A DNA stretch of 11,943 nucleotides from an uncultured Clostridia bacterium (GTDB taxonomy: Bacteria > Bacillota > Clostridia > Christensenellales > UBA1242), in the NCBI GenBank assembly GCA_947623775.1, contig CANQHL010000035.1, positions 1-11,943 on the forward strand, read 5' to 3'. The notes beneath the pieces are model-generated. The model was given only the letters and a program-made list of their open reading frames with translations, searched no databases and had not been told where the DNA came from. Shown here one piece after another: positions 1-6,875 of the stretch (positions are counted from its first letter, which is position 1; the number at the start of each line of letters is the position of its first letter). A program made the translations under genes and the position numbers.

Positions 1-461
1 TAAGCATCAGTGCCATTATCTCCACTGTTGCCAGAAACAACTAATTTGCCTTTCCCAACAACAATCAATGTGTTACCTTTAGTCAAATTAATTCCTGCAC
101 GGCACACACCGTGTGGTATTACAGTTAATGTTATATTTGATGGAATGTATATAACTACTGTTCCGGTAACTGTTGCACCACTTCCATTGACATAAGTAGC
201 CACTTGTTTCTTAAATGTGGTGTCACCCGTTATACTATAAACCCCAGTTTTTAAGTCAACTCCTTTACTAGTTGTTCCGACGACTTCGCAACCTCCATAC
301 TTAGTAACTGACGTAAGTCCTGTCGAGGCGTTAACTTCTTCACTAATGTGATCCATATCTTTTTCGCTGACTGCAAGATATAAAATTAAAGCAACAGTGA
401 GAGTAAAAACAATTATTAAAAATAGCAACAACATTTTATTATCCTTTTTGCTTAATTTCAT
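1..461 (-). CDS. Membrane-anchored surface protein with beta-helix-like repeats (C-terminus beyond window)
   Basis: The reading frame starts at ATG (459-461) and stays open for 153 codons to the window edge, so the C-terminus is missing. The ribosome binding site AGGAGGTG (466-473) lies four bases upstream of the ATG. Residues 1-9 are lysine-rich and residues 10-31 form one strongly hydrophobic segment, so a signal-anchor or uncleaved signal peptide is likely and the rest should be outside the cell. From about residue 70 the sequence turns into short beta-strand-like repeats rich in Gly, Thr and Val (IYIPSNITLTV, GNTLIVVGKGKLVVSGNSG). This pattern is known from secreted beta-helix or carbohydrate-binding-domain surface proteins of gut Firmicutes. 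There is no catalytic motif in the visible part. Fold and surface location are inference; the function is unknown. It is divergent from the metalloprotease gene. Confidence 0.8.
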   Translation of the reverse strand, partial: MKLSKKDNKMLLLFLIIVFTLTVALILYLAVSEKDMDHISEEVNASTGLTSVTKYGGCEVVGTTSKGVDLKTGVYSITGDTTFKKQVATYVNGSGATVTGTVVIYIPSNITLTVIPHGVCRAGINLTKGNTLIVVGKGKLVVSGNSGDNGTDA

Positions 462-502
462 TTCACACCTCCTATTATATTTTAAGAAGAAACTCATACT
501 GC

Positions 503-531
503 ATTATATTTTATGTTAACATTTTTGTCGA
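503..531 (-). promoter_or_regulatory. Sigma-A-like promoter of the minus-strand surface protein gene
   Basis: On the minus strand, TCGACA (526-531) and TATAAT (503-508) are 17 bp apart. The -10 is a perfect consensus and the -35 matches at five of six positions. The predicted transcript starts near 496, giving a leader of about 35 nt that contains the AGGAGGTG site. The -35 overlaps the Spo0A-box-like pair described separately. Confidence 0.6.
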
Positions 532-542
532 ATTTTGTCGAG
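523..542 (+). promoter_or_regulatory. Two tandem Spo0A-box-like sites, 10 bp apart
   Basis: The plus strand carries TTTTGTCGAA (523-532) directly followed by TTTTGTCGAG (533-542), a tandem repeat with exactly one helical turn of period. The first contains TGTCGAA, the core of the Firmicute Spo0A box; the second has one change. The pair covers the -35 of the minus-strand promoter, a usual place for a response regulator. That Spo0A or a relative binds here is inference. Confidence 0.45.
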
Positions 543-687
543 CAGTTTATATACTATTATAATAAATTTATGTAACTCTATACTAATATTTTAGAAGTCC
601 CCCCCCCCATTATGTCAAGCATTTTGCCAATAAAATTTGTGAAATCTAAAAAATTTTTACAAAAATCTAAAATTACACCCATTTTTT

Positions 688-728
688 CAATCTTACGCTT
701 GACATGATGTGCTGTGGACGTAAGATTG
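688..728 (+). promoter_or_regulatory. Perfect 10-bp inverted repeat around a TTGACA/TAAGAT promoter-like pair
   Basis: The arms CAATCTTACG (688-697) and CGTAAGATTG (719-728) are perfectly complementary with 21 bp between them. TTGACA (699-704) lies between the arms. TAAGAT (721-726), 16 bp downstream, lies inside the right arm. This is the geometry of an operator over a promoter reading toward the metalloprotease. Such a transcript would have a leader of about 285 nt through the hairpin repeats. It could also be a plain hairpin; there is no adjacent long T-run typical of a terminator. Confidence 0.35.
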
Positions 729-737
729 GTGAATATA

Positions 738-967
738 AAAGACAATGAAATTGAATGTTTCAAATACAATTAAATTCGCTAGTCGCCAAGCATTTGGCTT
801 GTCGTTAATCGTCCAACATCTGGTTTGTTTGAAAGACAATGATATTGAATGTTTCAAGTACAATCAAATTCGCTAGTCGCCAAGCATTTGGCTTGTCGCT
901 AGTCGTCCAACATTTGGTTGGCGTTAGTCGGCAAGCATCCGGCTCGAGTCCAACATTTGGTTGGTGG
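738..967 (+). repeat. 94-bp tandem duplication with six 15-nt mini-hairpins
   Basis: The segment from 738 recurs from 832 with a 94-bp period (for example GACAAT at 741 and 835); about 83 bases of each copy align with roughly seven differences. Each copy, and the stretch after it, carries short hairpins with a 5-bp stem and 5-nt loop. Two types alternate: CAAGC-ATTTG-GCTTG (787-801, 881-895 and a variant at 932-946) and CCAAC-ATTTG-GTTGG (907-921, 950-964 and a variant at 813-827). The period is not a multiple of three and the array ends just before the protease promoter. Confidence 0.75.
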
Positions 968-970
968 ATA

Positions 971-999
971 TTGACTTTTGCTAAAAAAACATATATAAT
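971..999 (+). promoter_or_regulatory. Strong sigma-A-like promoter of the metalloprotease gene
   Basis: TTGACT (971-976) and TATAAT (994-999) are separated by exactly 17 bp. The start point predicted from the -10 is about 1006, which is at the GGAG (1006-1009) ribosome binding site and only about 12 nt from the ATG. The mRNA would then have a very short leader that may lack part of the binding site. Confidence 0.65.
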
Positions 1000-1017
1000 A
1001 TTATTGGAGATAGGATA

Positions 1018-2616
1018 ATGTTAAAAAATAAACAAGGAAAATTTAAACCCGCAAAGAAAAATGGTATTTCTGCCCTCTTGCTTGGTGTTATGATTGGGCT
1101 CGGCTCTATCGGTGCCATTGGCGGAATTGATTATGCGGTGGCATACAATCAGGGTCCAACTTATATGCCATACTCGGAAGTTGTTCAATTTTGTGACGAC
1201 CTCGACGTGAACATGTCGTATTTCTCTTTTGAAAATTCACCAAGCAACCAAAACAATCGTGCCATTTTTCCAAAAGATGGAATTAAATTGAACGTTTATG
1301 TGGACAACTTGACGGAAGAGCAAAAAGCCGATATGCAACGCGCCGTTGACGATTTGAACGCTGTTTTCAAAGTTATTCGTCCTGAAAACAAGTTTATTTT
1401 GGAGTTTAACCCCTCTCTTGGTGACAAACTCAATAAAAACAACATTGATGTTTATGAAATGACAAAATCAGATTCAGAGGAAACGGCGGGGCAATGGAAT
1501 CAGGGATTTAGAGCGCATAACAAAAATGGAACAACTTACTATCACAGCAGCATAGAAATCAAACGTGACTTTTTTAATTATAACTGCTTCTTGCATGAAA
1601 TTTTGCATCATTTAGGATTTGGTGACGCATACAAAAATCTTGAAGCACTTGATTCCTATTCAATAATGATGGATGCCAACTTGCAATCCAAACACATGCA
1701 CAGAAATGATATTGCAATACTTGCGGCAAGATATGGTGACTACTCCACCCCTGAGAAGAAACAGGCACTTATTGACTATATCGACAGTTATGAAAGCCAG
1801 CAAGATTGGTATAAGGAATATAAAGAAGTAGCCGATGTCCTCATCGACAAACTTGCAACAGATTTAAAAATAGACAAAAGTGAAATAAACTATGATTTAG
1901 CGGGAAAAACATATATTTACAACGTTACTAGTTTTGGTGCAGACAAGAGTTATAACATGATTTCCTTCGACAAGCATAAGATGGAACATGATACCATCGA
2001 GATTTCAATGTCAACAAATTCAAACGACATCACAACTTCTTACACAAATAGCGGATTTTTTGAATTTTTGGATGAAATAGACGGAATTGAATATTCGGAT
2101 AGTGACACACTTGGAACCTCGATTTATTGTGATGTTAACGGAACGCTTTATAGAGCAAGCCAAGTGCCACCTGTTGCAATAGGCAAACTTGCATCCGAAC
2201 AAGACATTGAAGAGTACAAAGCCACTAAGACAAGATGGGCACAAAACGACAATTCATCATTGATACGTGAACTTGCCGACGCATTGTATCCAAGCATTAT
2301 CAATCACATTCCGAAAGTTGACCAAAAAATTTCAAGTGGTGACAATATCAAATTATACAATGAAACTCTTGGAGAAATCACAATTGGCGATAAGGTGACA
2401 ACTAAGAACGGCAAATTTGCATTTGAATATTATAGAGGTGGAATTTTCATACCGCTATCGTCGAACGATGCAATCTTTATTTTCCCTGACTATTTTGGAA
2501 AATATCAATATATAAAAGCGTCTAGATTTGGAAGTACGGTAAGACTTTCTTTTGAAACTTTAAGTCCTTTGAACGCAGCCACCTCACAAAACATTGACAT
2601 TGATAAAGAAATATAA
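1018..2616 (+). CDS. Secreted metzincin-type zinc metalloprotease
   Basis: A 532-residue protein, probably exported. Residues 1-15 are basic, about 16-37 are hydrophobic, and A-V-A at 40-42 gives a plausible signal peptidase site. The catalytic signature is H193-E-I-L-H197-H-L-G200-F-G-D203, the metzincin pattern HExxHxxGxx(H/D): H193 and H197 bind zinc, E194 is the general base, and Asp replaces the usual third His, as in snapalysin-like (M7) enzymes. SIMM (M217 or M218) fits the Met-turn beneath the zinc site. Residues from about 80 to 230 form the protease domain. The C-terminal 290 residues match nothing I recognise and may bind substrate or act as a prodomain. The start is chosen because ATG 1018 has GGAG eight bases upstream and gives a complete signal peptide. 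The substrate is unknown; a wall, host or surface protein target is inference. Confidence 0.82.
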   Translation: MLKNKQGKFKPAKKNGISALLLGVMIGLGSIGAIGGIDYAVAYNQGPTYMPYSEVVQFCDDLDVNMSYFSFENSPSNQNNRAIFPKDGIKLNVYVDNLTEEQKADMQRAVDDLNAVFKVIRPENKFILEFNPSLGDKLNKNNIDVYEMTKSDSEETAGQWNQGFRAHNKNGTTYYHSSIEIKRDFFNYNCFLHEILHHLGFGDAYKNLEALDSYSIMMDANLQSKHMHRNDIAILAARYGDYSTPEKKQALIDYIDSYESQQDWYKEYKEVADVLIDKLATDLKIDKSEINYDLAGKTYIYNVTSFGADKSYNMISFDKHKMEHDTIEISMSTNSNDITTSYTNSGFFEFLDEIDGIEYSDSDTLGTSIYCDVNGTLYRASQVPPVAIGKLASEQDIEEYKATKTRWAQNDNSSLIRELADALYPSIINHIPKVDQKISSGDNIKLYNETLGEITIGDKVTTKNGKFAFEYYRGGIFIPLSSNDAIFIFPDYFGKYQYIKASRFGSTVRLSFETLSPLNAATSQNIDIDKEI

Positions 2617-2810
2617 ATTTGTCTGAATAGCCTAAAAAATTATTATAACTTAGTTAAAAAAACAAATTTACAAAAAATAAAATTACAAAACTTAATTTGA
2701 TAAAATCGGTTTAAAAAAAATTCAAAAACGGAATAAAAACTGAATTTTAAAAAATAAAGTTAAAAAATTCAAATAAAAACTCAATAAAAACCAAATTTGC
2801 AAAAAAAATT
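2617..2810. repeat. A-rich low-complexity spacer
   Basis: This spacer between convergent genes is very A-rich on the plus strand, with recurring short words such as AATAAAAACT and AAAATTCAAA but no fixed period. No coding frame or RNA gene is visible in it. Confidence 0.5.
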
Positions 2811-2850
2811 AAAAAGGAGTGTAAAAATGAAATACACCCCTTTTTATTTT
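2811..2850. terminator. Bidirectional rho-independent terminator between convergent genes
   Basis: The arms 2811-2823 (AAAAAGG-A-GTGTA) and 2833-2845 (TACAC-C-CCTTTTT) pair with a single A/C mismatch around a 9-nt loop. A T-rich tract follows on the plus strand and, read in reverse, on the minus strand, so it can end both the protease transcript and the uppP-ATPase transcript. It lies 8 bp past the ATPase stop codon. Confidence 0.85.
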
Positions 2851-2852
2851 TA

Positions 2853-5504
2853 TTATTCTATATTTTGCTCGATTATCACCTTGTTTTGTTTTTTTCTTAT
2901 GTAATTTTCAATAAGTTTGTAAATCTCGCTTGATAGGAACACACCAAACGATAATCCGAGAACTATTCCCCATTGTGTCCCTGAAAGTGCAACAAGTGAA
3001 AGTACATTGCCTGCCGGTGTGAATGCAAATATTGAAAGAAGAGCGAAGCAGAACACCATGGAAATAATAAACAATATGTTTTTATGTGGTTTAGATCTCC
3101 AGCATGGAGAAACTGTACGCATAGATGCAAGGTATAGCATTTGAACCAAGTTTAATGTGTAGAACGACATTGTTATTGCAACTTCAACTGAATACAACTT
3201 AACGCCAAGAACATATGAGACAATAACTAGTATTGTTTGAATTACGCCCATCACGCCAATTGTCACACCAACACCATTTGCAAACAAACTCTTTTTGCGA
3301 TCTCGCGGCGGCATTTCCATAAGATTGGATTCAGGCAATTCCATGCCAAGGGCAATTGCAGGTAGCGAGTCCGTGATTAAGTTTACAAACAATATTTGTA
3401 CAGGGTTTAAGAATGTATGTGCAGGGAAGAAAAGTGTTACGAAGAAAAGCGAAAGTATTTCAGCAAGGTTTGCGGCGAACAAGAATTTGACTGTTTTTTG
3501 AATGTTTCCGTAAATTTTACGCCCCTCTTCAACAGCAACAACAATGGTTGCGAAGTTGTCGTCGGTTACAATAATATCGGATACTTCTTTTGCAACGTCT
3601 GTACCGCTCATACCCATACCAATACCAATGTTAGCACGTTTCAGACTTGGTGCATCGTTAACGCCGTCACCCGTCATCGCAACAACCTTGCCGGCACGTT
3701 TGAACGCTTCCACAATACGCACTTTGTCCTCAGGGCTAACTCTTGCAAAAACAGAACATTTTTTGATACGTTCATCAAGTTGTTCATCGGTCATTTTTGT
3801 AAGTTCATTTCCCGTGATAACTTCTTCCATGCTCTTAGCCAGACCAATCTCTTTTGCGATGGCAAGAGCAGTGTTTGAATAATCCCCTGTAATCATAACA
3901 GGACGCATTCCCGCCCTCTTACATTTTTTAACAGCCTCTTTGATTTCTTCTCTAGGTGGGTCAATCATACCCATAAGCCCCATGAAAATCAAATTATTTT
4001 CTTCAAATTCAGCATCACTTGTGCATGGTTTATATGCAAAACCAATCACTCTCAACGCACGACCGCTCATGTCCTCATTTTTGCTTAAAACTTCTTGTTT
4101 TGCCTTTGGAGTGAGTGCGACAACTTTTCCATTCAATAAAATTCTATTACATCTTTCAAGAATATTGTCAGGTGCACCCTTTGTGATTAATGTGTCACCA
4201 CTTTCAAGTGTACATAAAACCGACATAAGTTTTCTTCCCGAATCAAAAGGAATTTCATTGGTTCTTGGATATTTTGCCTTCATTTCATCTTGCCCGATCT
4301 TGTATTTTTGACCAAGTTCGGTCATGGCAACTTCGGTTGGATCACCTATAATTCTTCCACCTGAAATGTTTGTATCATTGTTTAATACGCCTGCAAGCAC
4401 CAATTTTCTGCCTAATTCATCAAGCGTAAATTTATCTTTTTGCTCTTTACCGTTATAGTATAAAGAGGTGATTGTCATTTTATTTTGAGTGATTGTACCC
4501 GTTTTATCCGAGCATATAACTTCGCAGCAACCCAGAGTTTCAACCGAATGCAATCTTCTTACGATTGCCCTTTTCTTGGCAAGCCGCCCAACGCCTAAAC
4601 TCATAATGATTGTTATAACAGCGGGCATACTTTCTGGAATAGCGGCAACGGAGAGTGCAACTGCAGTTAAGAATGCTTCAAGAACGCCTGCACTTGAAAC
4701 GCATAATTGAACAATAAAAGTGATTACGGCAACGCACAAAACGATTATTGTCAACACCTTGCCGACATCTTTAATGCTCTTTTGCAGAGGTGTCATTTCC
4801 GCCTTATTTTCCTGAATGACCGATGCGATTTTCCCAAGTTCAGTGTCACTACCAAGTGCGCACACAACACCTATGCCACGGCCACAATTAACTTGCGTGC
4901 CTTTATATGCCATATTTTTACGTTCACCAAGCGGAGTATCCTCTTTGTAAACTCCCTCGGCATTTTTTTCAACTTCAAGACTTTCCCCTGTAAGAGATGA
5001 TTCATCAATTTTCAATTGGTGACTTTCAACAAGTCGCAAATCGGCAGGTATGATTGAGCCTGCTTCAAGCATAACAATATCACCGATAACCAAATTTGCA
5101 GTGGATATTTTTTTGATTTGTCCATTTCTTTTCACATAACATTCAGGTTGAGACAATTTGTTTAACGCTTCAAGAGACTTTTCCGCCTTAAACTCTTGAA
5201 CAACGCCAAAAATGGCATTCATCAAAACTATACCTAAAATTATGCACCCATCGACGATTTCGCTTGTGGTTTTTTCAACAATACCAATCACAATTGAAAC
5301 TGCTGCAGCAATAAGAAGAATAATGATCATCAAATCTTTAAATTGCTCCATAAATTTATATAAAATGCCGTGTTTTTGAGTTGCCTGTTGGTCGGGTTTT
5401 CTTGTTCCCGCCCTGTTTGTAACCTCATCTTCACTAAGTCCATTTTCGTCGACTTTTAAGTTTGAAAGGACGTCTTTTATATTCTTGTTATAAAACTTTT
5501 CCAC
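2853..5504 (-). CDS. PMCA-type calcium-translocating P-type ATPase
   Basis: An 883-residue P2-type ATPase that should pump Ca2+ out of the cell using ATP. In order: an N-terminal cytoplasmic segment, the M1-M2 helices from about residue 55, TGES at 172-175 in the actuator domain, PESMP at 290-294 in M4, the phosphorylated Asp D333 in DKTGT, a KGAPDNIL nucleotide-domain motif, TGDGVND from T611, and six C-terminal helices. Ca2+ ligands by homology are E291 (M4), N679/E682 (M5) and N708/T711/D712 (M6). M8 has Q788 where SERCA has a Glu, as in plasma-membrane pumps, which suggests one Ca2+ per cycle (inference). Length is normal for the family. The start is GTG (5502-5504) with AAGGAAG (5511-5517) six bases upstream. 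It lies 18 bp after uppP, so the two are probably co-transcribed. Confidence 0.95.
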   Translation of the reverse strand: MEKFYNKNIKDVLSNLKVDENGLSEDEVTNRAGTRKPDQQATQKHGILYKFMEQFKDLMIIILLIAAAVSIVIGIVEKTTSEIVDGCIILGIVLMNAIFGVVQEFKAEKSLEALNKLSQPECYVKRNGQIKKISTANLVIGDIVMLEAGSIIPADLRLVESHQLKIDESSLTGESLEVEKNAEGVYKEDTPLGERKNMAYKGTQVNCGRGIGVVCALGSDTELGKIASVIQENKAEMTPLQKSIKDVGKVLTIIVLCVAVITFIVQLCVSSAGVLEAFLTAVALSVAAIPESMPAVITIIMSLGVGRLAKKRAIVRRLHSVETLGCCEVICSDKTGTITQNKMTITSLYYNGKEQKDKFTLDELGRKLVLAGVLNNDTNISGGRIIGDPTEVAMTELGQKYKIGQDEMKAKYPRTNEIPFDSGRKLMSVLCTLESGDTLITKGAPDNILERCNRILLNGKVVALTPKAKQEVLSKNEDMSGRALRVIGFAYKPCTSDAEFEENNLIFMGLMGMIDPPREEIKEAVKKCKRAGMRPVMITGDYSNTALAIAKEIGLAKSMEEVITGNELTKMTDEQLDERIKKCSVFARVSPEDKVRIVEAFKRAGKVVAMTGDGVNDAPSLKRANIGIGMGMSGTDVAKEVSDIIVTDDNFATIVVAVEEGRKIYGNIQKTVKFLFAANLAEILSLFFVTLFFPAHTFLNPVQILFVNLITDSLPAIALGMELPESNLMEMPPRDRKKSLFANGVGVTIGVMGVIQTILVIVSYVLGVKLYSVEVAITMSFYTLNLVQMLYLASMRTVSPCWRSKPHKNILFIISMVFCFALLSIFAFTPAGNVLSLVALSGTQWGIVLGLSFGVFLSSEIYKLIENYIRKKQNKVIIEQNIE

Positions 5505-5522
5505 CTTTTTCTTCCTTTTAAT

Positions 5523-6287
5523 TTACCATATCACTATTGCCGAAATTACCGCCAAAACAAACAAATAGATTGAAAAAACGGTAAAATTTGTCTTTTGTGT
5601 GATTTTTAACATAAACTTTATTGTCAAAATCCCAACAGCAAAGGCAATAATGAAAGATAGTATAAGCGGGATTATTTCAACATGCAAAGGTTGTCCCAGT
5701 GCGGTAATCTTGATGATTTCAAGCAGCATGGACCCGAGAATGATAGGTATGCTGATAAGAAAGGAAAACTTTGCACTTTCTTCTCTATCGCCACCGCTTA
5801 GCAGCCCCGCCGACAATGTTGTGCCTGAGCGAGAAAGACCGGGGAAAATTGCTAAACCTTGTGCAATCCCAATGATAATTGCCCGTTTATATGTTATTTT
5901 AGCACATTCGACATCATTTGTCATCCTTTTTGAGCGTTTTTGTGAAATAATTAATAGTATACCACTCACAAAAAACGTTATTGGAAGCATAAATCCCTCA
6001 AATGATGATGTTATCAGAGGCATCAACGCAACGGCAATAAGACATGTAAAAATTGTGGCTAGATAGAGATTTATTGCTTCTTGGCAAAAGGGATGCTTTA
6101 AAATATAAAACACCTCTTTTCTCATAACAATCAGGACGGCAAAAAGTGTAGCCATATGCAAAATTATGCTTACAAACAAACTATCTTCCACGCCGAACAA
6201 CCTCGACAAAAGCACCAGATGTCCGCTTGATGAAATGGGCAAAAATTCACACAATCCTTGAACAAGCCCAAGAAGCAACAGAATCAC
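5523..6287 (-). CDS. uppP: Undecaprenyl-diphosphatase (BacA/UppP)
   Basis: An integral membrane enzyme that dephosphorylates undecaprenyl diphosphate to recycle the lipid carrier of peptidoglycan synthesis; extra copies give bacitracin tolerance. The two signature motifs are present: QGLCEFLPISSSGH near the N-terminus (catalytic Glu, Ser and His conserved; the first Glu of the family motif is Gln, a common variant) and FPGLSRSGTT in the second half. About eight hydrophobic helices are visible. I prefer GTG at 6285-6287 (254 residues) because GGAGG (6293-6297) lies five bases upstream. The alternative TTG at 6300-6302 gives 259 residues and a W-E-x-F-V start like some homologues, but has no ribosome binding site. 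It is the first gene of a likely two-gene unit with the Ca2+ ATPase. Confidence 0.93.
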   Translation of the reverse strand: MILLLLGLVQGLCEFLPISSSGHLVLLSRLFGVEDSLFVSIILHMATLFAVLIVMRKEVFYILKHPFCQEAINLYLATIFTCLIAVALMPLITSSFEGFMLPITFFVSGILLIISQKRSKRMTNDVECAKITYKRAIIIGIAQGLAIFPGLSRSGTTLSAGLLSGGDREESAKFSFLISIPIILGSMLLEIIKITALGQPLHVEIIPLILSFIIAFAVGILTIKFMLKITQKTNFTVFSIYLFVLAVISAIVIW

Positions 6288-6875
6288 AAAACCCTCCCAC
6301 AATAATATATAATGCGAAAGTTTTCGTTATTCCTGAAAACAAGAAATAAAAGTATAATATTGCGTTTTATAAAATTAAGTTGTATAAAACATTGCTCGTT
6401 TTAATATGTATTTATTAACAGTAAACTTGCATCTAAAATGTATATTCATTTACGTTTTTTTTAACTAAAAAACCTTTTCTAATTTTTTCTTTTGCAAACA
6501 AGATTTTTTATAATTTGATTGAAAAGTGGCAAAATTTCAAAAAATAAGTGGATTTTTTTCATGTTTTTATCAAAAAAAAGCCATATTTTTTAAAATAAAA
6601 CAAAATTTTTGCCTTTATCAATAACTTATCGTACCAATAAAAAATAATGAAGTCATTGGAAAACCTCATTACTTTTTTTCAAATTAAGTTGAAATCAAAT
6701 TTTTGTTAAACTTAAAATCCTAGATAAATCAAATCCTAATGAACTTGATTTTTAGATAAATCAAACCCTAGACAAATCAAAATTTAGATGATTTAAATTA
6801 GATATAATCATATTTTAGATAAATTTAAATTTTGAAAAATTAAATTTTGTTTGGACTTGATTTCTAGATAAAATT
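6288..6875. other. Non-coding AT-rich gap upstream of uppP
   Basis: I find no supported gene here. The stretch 6303-6640 is extremely AT-rich, with long A and T runs and no credible ribosome binding site plus frame. It presumably contains the uppP promoter, but I cannot pick a convincing -35/-10 pair. A terminator-like hairpin lies at 6639-6679 and a degenerate 16-bp repeat at 6721-6880. A decayed gene cannot be excluded by eye. Confidence 0.5.
6639..6679. terminator. Terminator-like hairpin, potentially bidirectional
   Basis: TAATGAAG (6645-6652) pairs with CCTCATTA (6664-6671), eight pairs including one wobble in a minus-strand transcript, around an 11-nt loop. A-runs flank it on the left and T-runs on the right, so the stem can be extended and either direction yields a U-tract. 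It lies about 200 bp past the SIMPL gene stop, so it would end that transcript before uppP. Confidence 0.6.

Larger units (their letters stand above)
462..1017. other. Divergent intergenic region rich in regulatory signals and repeats
   Basis: This 556-base gap separates the divergent surface protein and metalloprotease genes. From left to right it holds the minus-strand promoter with tandem Spo0A-like boxes, a run of ten C (599-608), a perfect 10-bp inverted repeat (688-697 and 719-728), a 94-bp tandem duplication with six mini-hairpins (738-967), and the plus-strand promoter (971-999). The open frame on the minus strand at 578-769 has no good ribosome binding site and contains the C tract, so I do not call it a gene. 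Confidence 0.6.

Noticed and set aside
10..195. Plus-strand frame over the left-edge gene
   Set aside because: It lies antisense to the partial surface protein gene, which has a strong ribosome binding site, a membrane segment and a coherent repeat pattern.
578..769. 63-codon minus-strand frame in the left intergenic region
   Set aside because: It has no ribosome binding site, spans the C10 tract and the inverted repeat, and its product resembles nothing; it is probably chance.
738..967. CRISPR array or riboswitch in the repeat region
   Set aside because: The repeats are hairpin units without unique spacers of constant length, no cas gene is near, and no known riboswitch core is visible.
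3417..4311. Several long plus-strand frames over the Ca2+ ATPase gene
   Set aside because: They are antisense shadows of a gene whose motifs are unambiguous.
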